The notes beneath the pieces are model-generated. The model ran no database searches and was not told the DNA's origin. It worked only from the letters and a program-made list of their open reading frames with translations. From the NCBI GenBank assembly GCA_004009845.1, contig RMBW01000037.1:1-64000 (forward strand): a stretch of DNA of 64,000 nt, read 5' to 3'. Below are positions 46,301 through 57,164 of the stretch, piece after piece (the stretch's first letter is position 1; every line of letters begins with the position of its first letter). Origin of the DNA: Davidsoniella eucalypti (lineage: Eukaryota > Ascomycota > Sordariomycetes > Microascales > Ceratocystidaceae). A program made the position numbers and the translations under genes.

Positions 46301-47236
46301 TGTGGCATCAAGCCAAGTCCTGGCCACATGCTAACTTACGCTACCTGCAGTGATGATCCGTGGAACCAGACAGCCGCCGACAATGCCGAGTGGCTCCGAC
46401 GCTTCAAGCGTAGCATGAACATACTAAACGATGGCGGTCCTGGTATCGTGTCAGGTAATGCATGGAGTGTCGGCCAAGGTGGGTCGGGATTTGCACCTCC
46501 GTTTGCGTATCCTAAGAACGGGTTTGCAGAGCACGTGTCTTCACTGCCGGTTGTCGACGTCGATGTCCGGGGAAAAGTATTTGGCACCGAAGGTGGAGTC
46601 GCCGGGAAATACCTGGCGACGCTTTCGGGGCGCTACCCTCGTCCGGCTGCGATTTTCTGCTCGCGAGAGCTAGAAAATGGACTCATTGAGTTTGTGAGCC
46701 GGGCAGTGGTTACCGGCGGTGCCTTTCCCGACAACAATGCCCTACAAAAAGAAGCACGGCGTATTCTTGGTGTAGTGAACACGGCAGCTGATGATGAGGT
46801 CCTTTTGGAGCAGTTCAAGGATATGATCAAGAAGCGGTTGCTCAATGCCGGGGGTGGTAGTAGCAGTGGTATAGGTGATTCTCAACCACAACAGCAACAG
46901 TCGCAAGCGCAAGTACAAGTTTCACCAGCTATTGACTTCTCTTGTACTTATGGTCAGATGCAGCCTCCACAAACAGTTTCATCGGCCTCAGCTGTCAGTA
47001 GCAAGCGACCATCACTGTCCGGCTCTTACTCTTTCGTGGATACATCTCCTTTGACGCAGCCATTCGGTGCATCAATCTCCGTAGTTCCGACGCTAGATGC
47101 CATGGCTACCTCTATCGGGCCCGGACCTGGGTCTGGGCAGGCGGCAAATGCCGGTTCAATGACGGACCAAGAAATTGAGGATCTACTAGGTGATATCAGT
47201 TTTGATCTGGTTATAGAGCCTGGAATGGGCTTCTGA
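43346..47236 (+). CDS. Homeobox and C2H2 zinc-finger regulator with five C-terminal helical repeats
   Basis: Three exons, join(43346..45056,45172..46279,46351..47236), give 1,234 residues. Without splicing the first frame would stop at 45109. Donor gtatgc at 45057 and acceptor aaaag at 45171 join SIPP to [12 protein letters not shown] in phase 1. The second intron (gtaagt ... ctgcag) restores [13 protein letters not shown]. Domains are a Cys-rich patch at about 97-131 ([11 protein letters not shown] ... [11 protein letters not shown]), a TALE-type homeodomain at about 202-262 ([23 protein letters not shown]), and C2H2 finger(s) at about 404-490 ([20 protein letters not shown]). From residue 596 there are five repeats of about 65-75 residues, each with an L-E-x-E/A-L helix, a Q-x-x-A-R/C-R-I helix and an AAD-x-x-x-WL-x-x-F helix. 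It probably acts as a nuclear transcription factor. Targets are unknown. Confidence 0.85.
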
Positions 47237-49327
47237 AGGTGTGTACTAATGTATAGGGAGTATGATTGCGGGAATAAAATGGGTGGTCTTTGATATCATA
47301 TTTGCTACAATAGTAATCTAGTTTATATTTGTGATTGAACGATAAGTATTTACAGCACAACAGCCTATCGGTAATTGTATATTTATTGTAGAGTCTTCTT
47401 CAACAGTGAGCCTCTAGCTTGTTCCGGTAATAGGCAGATCTAACTTAAAAAGCTCAAAGCGCATCCAAAGAAACATTTGACTAATATAGTCATATATGTA
47501 ATGTCCATACAAACTATCTGTATATATTGCACCAAATAGATTATCCAGGTCCAAGTTCCAAGACCAGCTCATGAAATTCTTACATCCTCCGTCGAAAATA
47601 TGAGCAAGGAACCCCTTGTTCTTTGTCATTTCGTCATGGCTGGCCATGGTTGATTTGCGGCAGGGCATTTTAGATTTCTTGTTTTTATTTTCTTTATAAA
47701 AGGTTCATAAAAGAAGCACCACTACCCTTCTCTTTCTTTAGTGTGTTATGTATACAAAGTAGACAAGCAAAGCTATAGATATGTAGAAGAAGAGGGAAAG
47801 TAAGCCGCTAAAAAAGTCAAGTCCTTTGCTTACTCTTCAAAAGAAAGTCTTCAGGTCTTACATAAGTACAGATGCTAATACAGAGATATGTATTACTAGT
47901 TATAGTAATGCTTCGCCACTTTATCTTTTTTTTTCTCCAACTAACACATGGCGTTACCGTGTGACAGGATTCCGAGCACACGTTTTTTTTTGTTCCCGTT
48001 TGTTTCTTTTTCTTTTATTACTGAACTGAAGCTGGGCAAATTACATGAAATAAGCAGACAAAGAAAATGGACGATCATGACAAGAAAAGAAATAAAGGGA
48101 AAAGTAGAATACAAAAAAAAAAAAGTAGGGGGGACAAAGAGGCAAGGTGGATTGTTGCCGATTAGGGTTAGGCTGTTATGAGTTACCGATGTCACAGCCA
48201 TCGGGTTTATAGCTTTCTTCGCTAGAGTTATTACCATTACTGCTAGCTATTCGGGCAATTTTCAGCGAAACTAGACCACTAGACTTGCATTATCACGGCT
48301 GGTTGACTGATCTTGATATTATTTTCTGCTTTCTTTTCTTCCCACCTGATGAACTCCTTGTTCTAATGTGACATACTAACGTAAAGAAAAAAAACTGTTA
48401 CATATGTACTTTTGATATATTAAAAAAAGAAAGTTCAGGGATTTGGAGACAAAGATGGGAAAACAAAGGAAGTAAGAGAAAAATAAAACAAGAAAATAAC
48501 CACAATCAGTAAGCGGAACAGGAAGGAATGGGATAAAGAAACAAGGAGAGAGACAGTTGGAGGCAATTGGAGGCAATTGCCTAGTAGGGTGGGACAACAT
48601 TGCGTTGGTCTATCTGTACTTTCCATAGTTATACTAGGTAATAACTAGAGTCGGTACAGTGGTTTCTCTTTTAGCTGTCCTAGTTTCTTTCTATTCTTTT
48701 CGGAATTCTGATCTTCTCTTTATTTTCCATCGTTTATTTTTCTTTTCTTTTCCTTCTTCTTCTTTCCCGTTAACACATGTTCATTAATCTTCGAGTTCTA
48801 TTTTACTTTAATATTCACACAGAGAAGCATTTCTGTTCTTTTTTTTTCCATTCTTCTAAAACCCACTATAAAATACTCACAGAGAACATACTATATCGCC
48901 TTGTCCTATAAGATGTCATATCGTATCTTTATTTGACAAGCTGGACTTATCGTGAGCGATTCCACCGCTTTTTTTTTCGTTGAATTCAATTCTTCCGCCA
49001 CTAGAAAAGAAAAAAAGAGGCCTTCAATTTCGCCTAAGCTAGGAATCACGCACTAAAAAGCCACTAAATAGAAAAGAAGCGTTGGACTGACAGCTAAGCT
49101 ACTGGCCATTAGCGGTGCTTTTACACAAAGCTGAGCTACAGCTTATAGTGGCTCTTTTAGCAGTGCTTTTCAAGTGTCCAAAGATTCTAGGTTTTGTTTT
49201 TCTTTGATCAGCCTTGCGGGCCTTAAACTCCCTTTTTTGTTCCTTTGTGGTTTTCACATTTCTATATCACGTCCTTACCCTTCTATTTCTCTCTCTTTCT
49301 CCCTCTCTCTTTTTATATCCAGCTACA
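47237..49327. other. Intergenic region
   Basis: About 2.1 kb. A/T homopolymers alternate with pyrimidine tracts, and there is no supported gene. The stretch 49240-49327 is a CT-rich leader for the following gene. Confidence 0.5.
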
Positions 49328-50641
49328 ATGCCGACATATCTCTGTCACGGCTTCCGCTGGTACCGCAACAATGTGCGCGTATTTGCCCAGTTCCAAGACA
49401 TTGAAGATGCCGCGCCCGATTGGGTGATTCGCGATAGGTCTAGTAGTGCCATGATACACACTCTCTACGAGTTATTTGATTTTCTTCCCTTTGCCGAAGA
49501 TCTCGCCCTAGCAGCCGGCGAAGCCTCGGCGCGGCTGATTAAGAAGCGTAGCCGCGCCCGGTTCCTCGGCCGTCTCGGCGTCTTCGGCAGTAGCAAACAA
49601 CAGCAAGCCTCGGCTGCCGCTATCGACGAGGATAACCCTTTACCTCCTCCAACGCCATTGGCACAACCTCCCATAGTGCCAAAGATTCTCTTACCGCCTG
49701 GAAGTGAGACCATTTTTCTTCCCCCGGGCGTCAAGCCGCCCGCCATGCCTCCGGGTCCGTCTCGCGAGGAAGAGGACAAGGCGCGCGTAGTCCGCACAGA
49801 CCCCGACGACCCCGTGATGTGCAATAACGACTGGGCCGCTATCCGTCTCCTGGAAGAATGGGATGCGCGCGCCGAGTTGATTCCCGGCCAGACGAAATGT
49901 AGTCGGCCCTGGGCTTTCGTCGCCGACTACGCCGTACGCATCGATCTGAGCGGTCGTGTCGTGGATGAAATGGCCCGCTATGAACGCTGGTCGAATAAAC
50001 TCACCGCGCCTAATAGACCCATGGGTGATGTTCTCGAGGACGATCCAGCCGCTGAACGCGCCGCCATCGAGGCCGGTCTAAGCCCTCGTAAATCAAATCC
50101 CAAAAAGAAGGAAAAAGGCTGGTTCCAGAAACTAAGAGACAACATGGAACCCGAAGGTGCTATTCAATGGTACGTCGTCTGCTGTGAAGACGAAATCAGA
50201 GAATACCCCGAAAGTTTCGGCTGCGATGACGAGGACGACGAGGCTATTGACTTGGAAGAACTTCGTATAACCGACGACTATCACCACGTCGATAGCGCAC
50301 ACGACAATAGCCATAGCCATAGCCATAGCCGCATTCAAGACCATGACCAACAACAGCACCAACAACAATATAGTCATCCTGAGAAACTCACATATGAAGC
50401 TCATCACGACTCTTTCGATATGGCTGCTGCTATCGTCGCGGCTGGCCAGGACGCGGGAAATTCTCTAGGTATCGGTATTTCTACGGATCATATGACGGAG
50501 AGTGATCTAGAAGAAGATTCGGCCAGTAATGGAAAGGATGAAGCTACAGAGTTGGCAGAACTTCAGGCTCAACGTGCTCAGGCTCGTAAATCGATCAGTT
50601 TAGATCGACGACGCATGTATCCCGTATTTAGACAAGATTGA
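49328..50641 (+). CDS. Conserved-looking fungal protein of unknown function
   Basis: From ATG 49328 (MPTYLCHGFRWYRNN) the single exon gives 437 residues. I recall similar proteins starting MPTYL-HGFRW in other filamentous ascomycetes, but no function. The N-terminal 80 residues look folded (FAQFQDIEDAAPDWVIRD, LYELFDFLPF). A Pro-rich linker spans about 115-155. A second conserved block follows: FVADYAVRIDLSGRVVDEMARYERW, then KGWFQKLRDNMEPEGAIQWYVV. The last 120 residues are acidic, then His/Ser/Gln-rich (DNSHSHSHSRIQDHDQQQH). No signal peptide, membrane segment or catalytic motif is visible. In-frame codons upstream of this ATG encode hydrophobic leader sequence from a CT-rich tract, so I exclude them. 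Confidence 0.75.
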   Translation: MPTYLCHGFRWYRNNVRVFAQFQDIEDAAPDWVIRDRSSSAMIHTLYELFDFLPFAEDLALAAGEASARLIKKRSRARFLGRLGVFGSSKQQQASAAAIDEDNPLPPPTPLAQPPIVPKILLPPGSETIFLPPGVKPPAMPPGPSREEEDKARVVRTDPDDPVMCNNDWAAIRLLEEWDARAELIPGQTKCSRPWAFVADYAVRIDLSGRVVDEMARYERWSNKLTAPNRPMGDVLEDDPAAERAAIEAGLSPRKSNPKKKEKGWFQKLRDNMEPEGAIQWYVVCCEDEIREYPESFGCDDEDDEAIDLEELRITDDYHHVDSAHDNSHSHSHSRIQDHDQQQHQQQYSHPEKLTYEAHHDSFDMAAAIVAAGQDAGNSLGIGISTDHMTESDLEEDSASNGKDEATELAELQAQRAQARKSISLDRRRMYPVFRQD

Positions 50642-51557
50642 TATTGGGTGGGTTAATGTAGTAATAGTAGTTTCGGCTGCGATATTTAGATGTATAGAGA
50701 TCTACATATTAAAATTTCATAATACTACTAACTAGTTGGTATTACATTTTACAAAAGGTAGGATGAGGGAGATAGAGAGCAAAGTTTTTCACACATTTAT
50801 AGCATATCAATCAATATACGCCATACGCCTTATAAATTATCACCAACAAGACTTGCATCCATATATTCACATTAAATTATTATATAGACAGGTAATTCCA
50901 TTTCTGGGTAAACTGTTCTATTATATTCTACGCCGGAGTTCTATCGTTGTCATACGTCATTTAATAATAGAAGAGATTGCTAGCTAATGGGTAGTGGTAG
51001 TGAGTTTGATATGATGCATGTGATAAGTCCGAATTCCTGCATCTCAAGTCCGGATAGTTTCGATGGCATAGTAGAGTATGTTAAGAAGAAGAGTGAGTTC
51101 GACAAAGCCGGGCCTGGCCTGAGCCCGGAGAATTCTTTGCGTATTAAGAAGTTATAGTGTAAAAATGGCAAAATAAGAGAAGAGAGGAAGAGAGAAATCC
51201 GGACCAAACGAGACCAAGTTCTAGACAGAGAACGTGATATTAAAAAAAGAACGAGAACAAAAAGACAGATGAGACGCTGCAAGAAAACAAGATGCCAATG
51301 GGGGGTATAGTAAGAAGTAGTGATGAGTGAGGTATAACATGTTGTCCTGTGAGCTGCCAACATTCGAGAAAGGACCTGCTGCAGAGTATCATCGTCTTAG
51401 AAAGAAAGAGTTGCGATGAGTCCGTTCCGGCCGAGATCCAGTCCCTGGGAGACGGGTGACGGGTATCAAAGTAGAGATAGTGTGTATGTATGCATAGTAG
51501 TGAAGGTTGCTTTTTTATCAGTTTATGTGCTCGTTGTTTGGTGATTTAGGCTTGGGC
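50642..51557. other. Convergent intergenic gap
   Basis: About 0.9 kb between two stop codons. AT-rich, with no supported gene or notable repeat. Confidence 0.5.
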
Positions 51558-53510
51558 TTAGAATGCCAGCTCGTTGGCCTTTGAAACTGGGATAACCGGT
51601 AGGCCAGTCGACAGTATCGCGGCGCTAGCCTCGGAGGCAGATCTCTTGTGCTTCTTAGAGTCCTTGCGGAACATTTTGCTGGCGCGTCTCTGGATGTTCT
51701 CGAGGGCTTTGAACTCCTTCTTGGGCTCGGCCTTGTTAAGCGCCTCGACGAGCGTGATGGTAGTCGAGCCTGCAATGAGAGGGGCGGACATGGGGCCGGG
51801 AGTCACGGGAGTCGCTGCAGTCGAGTAGCCCGAGGCCATGTTCTTCTGGGCAGCCAGGGTCTTTTCAGCCAGGGCACACTTCTTGTCACGAGCGTCACGC
51901 CACTTGAGGGGGTGCGAGACCCTCTTGAGCAGGCGGATGGCCTTCTGGCTGGGTGTCATGTAGCCATATACACTGTGTTCCGACGAAGCATCTGTGGGCT
52001 CCATGTTGTGGTGGGCAAGCTCGGACGCCTGGCCCTCCAGAGAGGTGAGCTGCAGGCGCTGTGGCACATTGACGTTGTTGACGCGGGCAATAGCGTCTTG
52101 GGTGATGGCTGTAGTCTCGGCATGCGCGGCGGCAGCTGCCGGAGAGAGTGGCCAGCTCTGGCGGAAGTAGGCAGTGGACGAGATATCGACGCTCTTGGAG
52201 CGACGGAACATGGCCTTGAACATGGATTTTCTGGGAGACTCACAGCAATCTGCGAGTGGGTCATGAACGGAGCGCGAACGAGGTCTGCTGACGACAGCCG
52301 AAGGGGCAGCGGCAGTAGTCTGGGCATCGGTAGCAGCAACGGTCTCCTTATTGTGTCCATTCTCTCCATTCTCAGGGAAGTTCAGCGAGAGACGGTTGAT
52401 CTCGTCGTTCTTGTCCATCTCGCCAGGGGGGATGGTGAGTTCAGTAAGCTCAGTCCACTGGGCCGAGTAGCGGCCAGAATCACGGCACGCCGACGACTCA
52501 TGAGTCATAGAGTTCCGTAGCTCCGATCCAACAGAGTAATGAGAGCTGCTTCTAGAAAGGCGACCATGCTCCTTGGTCTGTGGCTCAGGCTGTGACTCGA
52601 TCTCGTCCGAAGACTCAGTCGTGATTTCAACCTCAGCATCATCAGCCTGGTCGGTAACTTCGAGCTCAGTGGGAGCTTCAGGCTCGGTAGGAGTCTCGAT
52701 TGGGGACGCCAAGGAGGTCTGCGAGTACAGAGCGCGTGACCCAGGGCGCGAGGCAGTACCATACAGCGCAATACCCATGTTGTACTGAGACATATTGGAC
52801 ATGAGGCTGACCTGGCGGTTGGCACCGTGGTCGACAATGGTGGTCTGGGTCTCGGGGACGGTCACGCTGTAGCACGACGAGGCAACAGGCGAGATAACCA
52901 TATCTCCATGGTGGTTATCCACGGGACCAAAGGTAGTGTGTACGCCCAGCAAGGCTGGTTCCTGGGGCGTAGGGGTCTTTTCCAGGTCAAGGATGGCTGG
53001 GGCGTCTTCCTTGGCGACTGCTCTGATGCTAAGGGTAGAGTCCAAGGCACGCAGGCCAGGCTGCTTGCTCTCAGCTGGCTTGGAGACGGTGTCGACAGCG
53101 GCGCGGCGCACCCACTTAGAGCGTGCGGCTTCGTAGTCCTCCGACATTTTCTTAGACTGGTTGAGGCGGTTCTGCTCCTTGAGCTTATCAAGCGGTGACT
53201 TTGAACGCATGACCTCGTTTTCCAAGCTGGTGATGCGCGTACGCACTCCCGGAGCGGCACGGCGTAGGTTCTCGATGCTGGTAGTGGGAGACTGGAAGGT
53301 CTGGTCGACGCCGGCAGCAGAGACCGAGGGTGCCACCAAGACGCCGTCCATCGTCTTCTTGTTGGTGTCGGTAGCAGAGTCGACACTGTTGACGGTTGTC
53401 ATGCTGGCGTCCATGTCAGAGCCAGAGCCGCTGGGCTCGTCCCACAGACTAGACAGGACCGAGATCTGGCCCGAGTTGCGCGGCCGGTGGCGGGAGGCAG
53501 TGGACATCAT
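51558..53510 (-). CDS. Ser/Thr-rich protein of unknown function
   Basis: A single exon of 650 residues from the paired Met codons at 53510 (MMSTASRHRPRNSGQIS). The open frame extends to 53603, but that part resembles a leader. I do not recognise it. The chain is mostly disordered in character, rich in Ser, Thr, Ala and Glu. A possible coiled coil lies at about 85-135 (LRRAAPGVRTRITSLENEV, LDKLKEQNRLNQSKK). A conserved-looking segment follows near 130 (YEAARSKWVRRAAVD). An acidic stretch lies around 290-330. A basic C-terminus (RASKMFRKDSKKHKRSASE) could be a nuclear signal. There are many SP/TP sites, suggesting phosphorylation. Long length, high GC and uninterrupted frame support a real gene. 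No enzyme or binding domain is visible. Confidence 0.65.
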   Translation of the reverse strand: MMSTASRHRPRNSGQISVLSSLWDEPSGSGSDMDASMTTVNSVDSATDTNKKTMDGVLVAPSVSAAGVDQTFQSPTTSIENLRRAAPGVRTRITSLENEVMRSKSPLDKLKEQNRLNQSKKMSEDYEAARSKWVRRAAVDTVSKPAESKQPGLRALDSTLSIRAVAKEDAPAILDLEKTPTPQEPALLGVHTTFGPVDNHHGDMVISPVASSCYSVTVPETQTTIVDHGANRQVSLMSNMSQYNMGIALYGTASRPGSRALYSQTSLASPIETPTEPEAPTELEVTDQADDAEVEITTESSDEIESQPEPQTKEHGRLSRSSSHYSVGSELRNSMTHESSACRDSGRYSAQWTELTELTIPPGEMDKNDEINRLSLNFPENGENGHNKETVAATDAQTTAAAPSAVVSRPRSRSVHDPLADCCESPRKSMFKAMFRRSKSVDISSTAYFRQSWPLSPAAAAAHAETTAITQDAIARVNNVNVPQRLQLTSLEGQASELAHHNMEPTDASSEHSVYGYMTPSQKAIRLLKRVSHPLKWRDARDKKCALAEKTLAAQKNMASGYSTAATPVTPGPMSAPLIAGSTTITLVEALNKAEPKKEFKALENIQRRASKMFRKDSKKHKRSASEASAAILSTGLPVIPVSKANELAF

Positions 53511-56500
53511 TGTGGCGGTAGAAGTAGACTTTGGTGATAAAGTGGTGTTTGTTAAGTTTTGAAGCAGATATTCTTCGAGCAGGCGAGCGAAACAAGCAGT
53601 CAAGCGGATGACAGGCGCTATTCCCTCGACGGGCTACTTCTTCGCTGACTGGTGGGTTTATAGGTGAATAGACGGTATTCGGGTCAATAGAGCAAACTAC
53701 TGAGCGGCAAGTTGGTAGAGGAAGAAAAGGATAGAGAGTGACTAAAAGAAAGAAAAAAGAAGCGAATAGACTTGACGCAATAAAAAACAACGCTTGCTAT
53801 GCAGAGACGACAAAGAGAGGTTGAAATGTCAAAAGGCTAAAAAAACGATGATGCCGTACTTTTGTTGATGTTGTTTTGTTGTTGCTGTTGGAAAAGCTGC
53901 TTAGAGGTTTATGCAGCTATCCAGAAATATTAAAAGATGATAAGTAAGCAACGAAAGGAGAAAGAGAATAGAGAGCAAATGAAGGGAAGGAAGAAGATGG
54001 GAAAGAGGAAAGAGGTGAAGAGGGCTTTTTCTATCTTTTCCACGATAGCACGGATATAATACAAAAAATACAAGTACTATTTTTTCTTCTTTTTTTTTTG
54101 GCTTGTTCGTTCGCTCGGTAACTACTGTTTCTGCGTAGCTGCTGCTGCAGCTTGGTTGGTCTCTGCGCTTCTCGTCGTGGAAACCGGAAACTACAGTCCA
54201 CCCGACCAGGTTCGTTCGTGCCTTCCATTCCTGGGCCTTGTCGTCATGCAAAGTGCAAAAGAAAGGCCCCCCGGCCGGCCCACCACGGTTGTTTCTGTTG
54301 TTAGTAGCAACAGAAGCTTCCAAAATTAAGTCTTTTTGTTTTATCCCAAATAAGACCACAAAAAAAGAGAGATATATATTATTTTCTTCGGTTCTATTCA
54401 CATTATTAATTCACTCGTTCGCTATTCACTCGCCATCGCCGCAGTTTTGCACGGTCTTGATTGCATATCTCTGGATATTCTGCATATTGGTGCATATTCT
54501 CTACTCGCCCTATCCTACCCATCAACAATCAATTGTCCGTCTCCAACAAACCCTCGGACGGTGCACGATAATGCACTGGAACCAAAACTGGAACCAGGAG
54601 TTTACACCACACATAACTGGTTACATATACACATAACTACATAACTACATGCTGTGCATAGACGTACATACAGATGGATATCCAAACCCCGGAGCTCTGG
54701 CCCTGTCCTCCCTTTTCGTGCATCCTCGTCTCGTCCTCGACCTTTCTAGCAAGCAAACGCCAGGGTCTGACTGCAGTGCCATGTCCTCTATCCATTCCTA
54801 TTCAAATCCATCCTCTTTTCGTCCTTCCTCTACCTCCTCTCCCCGAACCACTTATAGTGGCTTTATGGTGCAGAACCACGCCCTGGGCCCCTCTCACTAC
54901 TACGTATAGGTACGGGCATCCCCAATAAGCCTAGATAGCACTTATAGAGTAGTAGTAAGATATTCAGAAGCATTCAGTGTCTCAGGCACAACAATAGCGC
55001 TTATTATCTTCTTCTGCAGAACTTGGCTGCATTCTTCGCGATCCCCGTGCTTGCAATGAGCCCATCTTTTTTGTTTTCTTTTTCTTTTTTAGTTCGCTTC
55101 GTATTTACCGCAACTTACTTTGCATTATAGTTCCCATTCCAGTCATGCTTTCTATTGTTTTAATCGCCCTATTGACTTACGGTGTAGACGTCGCTTGTTC
55201 GCCATTTGTACGAGCATGTAAATCTCGTGATTTGTTCATCCCACTTATAACCGCAAGGGTTACAAGGGTTATCCCCATTGTCCTTTTCTCACTACAGCCC
55301 TAGCACCATCTAAGAACTTCTAACTTCAACTGCTTTTCTTGCTTCTATCTCCTCTGTATTATGTTTCTATTAGCGTTTCTGTAGCCGCTGCTGTAGCCTA
55401 AAGTCATACTACCCGAACCATTGTTTTTCCAGTCCAAAGACCCTTTTTGGGGGGGGGAGGAGGGGCTTTATTACATACACTCTCTGATCATAATGCAAAA
55501 CACTGCTGGGTCGCAGGCATGAATGATCCTCGTCTTTTAGGGCACTCTGTAAAAAAAGGACAGTCTGTGTGTTTCTTTTCACCTTTTTGGTGTTGCTCTC
55601 AGATATCATTCTAACAGCTTTTTGCCTGGACAGGGCCCCTGGCCGTCTAGATATTTGCTTATATTGCTGCTGTCTTGATATCCGGGGCAACGTCCATCGT
55701 TTCACTCTCGTCTCACACTAGGGGCTGCAAAGTCAGTAATACATATGTATGTACTAATACACAGTAATACAGATACATGCTGTAGCTAGTCAAATGTCAT
55801 CAGAAGCCCGAGAGTAGCTCTCTTAATACCCAGTCCATAAGTCTAGCTGCTCCCTCCCCAAAATATATTTTTGTTCATCGCAAAATTCCAATTACAGACC
55901 CTGGATCTGCTTCTAGGAGGAATTTGGGGCCTTGTCTGGCAGGGCCTGGCTTTTTTCTTTCTTTCTCTTTCGCCCAGCTATATCACTCTCGCCAAACTCA
56001 GCTTTGCTTTTCTGCCCTAGCTTTTTTTGACCGTTGCTAGAGCTATGCCAGCCCATAGCTTTCATTCAATGTTTATCCAATGTTTATCATAGAGGGGAGA
56101 GAGAATGAATCCGACCAGGCCTGACCAAGTCCGTCTAAGCTTTCCGTGTCCGATATATCAGAACTGTCCATATGAAAATGACATTCTATTGTCTTTGTTC
56201 CTTAATGACGTTGATCTTCATGACTGGTCATCATCCATCTCAACTCATTTGTGCCTAGTCTAGTCAACTTTGAATGCTTGTATCAATAGCTCCGTCGCCC
56301 TGTCAATGAAAGATTCCCTCTTCTCGCTTCTTCCGACCCATCTCAAATTCAATCCCAAACAACTAAGATCCGCCTTATTAGAGCCCCGGCCAGCACCGTA
56401 GGCACACCGCGATTTCTCATAGTATTGTATCTGTATGTCTATATGCATGCTCTCCTGTCATCCATTTTATGCTTGCTAAATGTCTTGTCGTACATGAACA

Positions 56501-57164
56501 AATATATAGGAACAAGCCTGTAATTGTCTAGATACTGCCATCTCTTGTTGCTCCTTCATGAACTGCAGGGCCTGCTCTTGTCTTTCAGTACTTAAAGTGC
56601 TTAATGCCTTGTAATCAATCGCTGGAATCAAACTGGCTTGATAATCAAAACAATGCTGACAGATGATAGTAATTAAAAATCTACCCAGGCATAAAACAAC
56701 TCCGCTGTCTCAGCATTTATTTCTGGTCACAATCTGTCTATTGATAGCCTAGCTTGATTTATGTTATCTTTTTCATAATAGGCAGCCTTTTCGGTAAATA
56801 AAAAAAACAAAGTGTTCATTGAAAAGTCATAAATATATACCTTGCCGAGATCACTCTATATGCAGATTTGTCGTTGTTATTTCCCCTTTTAGAGCAAAGT
56901 CAAGTAAAAAAAACACGAGTAAACAAATTATGTATATAGCTACAGTACGATCTTCACCAATATGGCCCAGAGTTAACCCGAAGAAAAAAAAGATATACTT
57001 GAAAAATAATAAACTAGGGAAAGACAAGAAAAAGGGTTGTTGACAAGAGATGAAAGAACTTTTCGATACGGCACTATTGATTTTCCTATTGGTATCCCAA
57101 GTTCCCTTGTATCTCATTTCTTTTCTCCCCTCTCGATCTATCAGCTTCTTCTTTCTCTCTCTTG
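53511..57164. other. Long gene-free interval
   Basis: About 3.65 kb. Bases 53511-54400 should contain the promoter and leader of the Ser/Thr-rich gene. Short frames at 54238-54928 and 55409-55705 lack domains or splice support. A G-run sits at 55449-55458. I found no tRNA-like T-arm or 5S-like internal control sequence here. Confidence 0.5.

Noticed and set aside
54238..54928. Several 65-130 residue plus-strand frames
   Set aside because: No signal peptide, domain or splice support. They overlap the presumed promoter of the Ser/Thr-rich gene.
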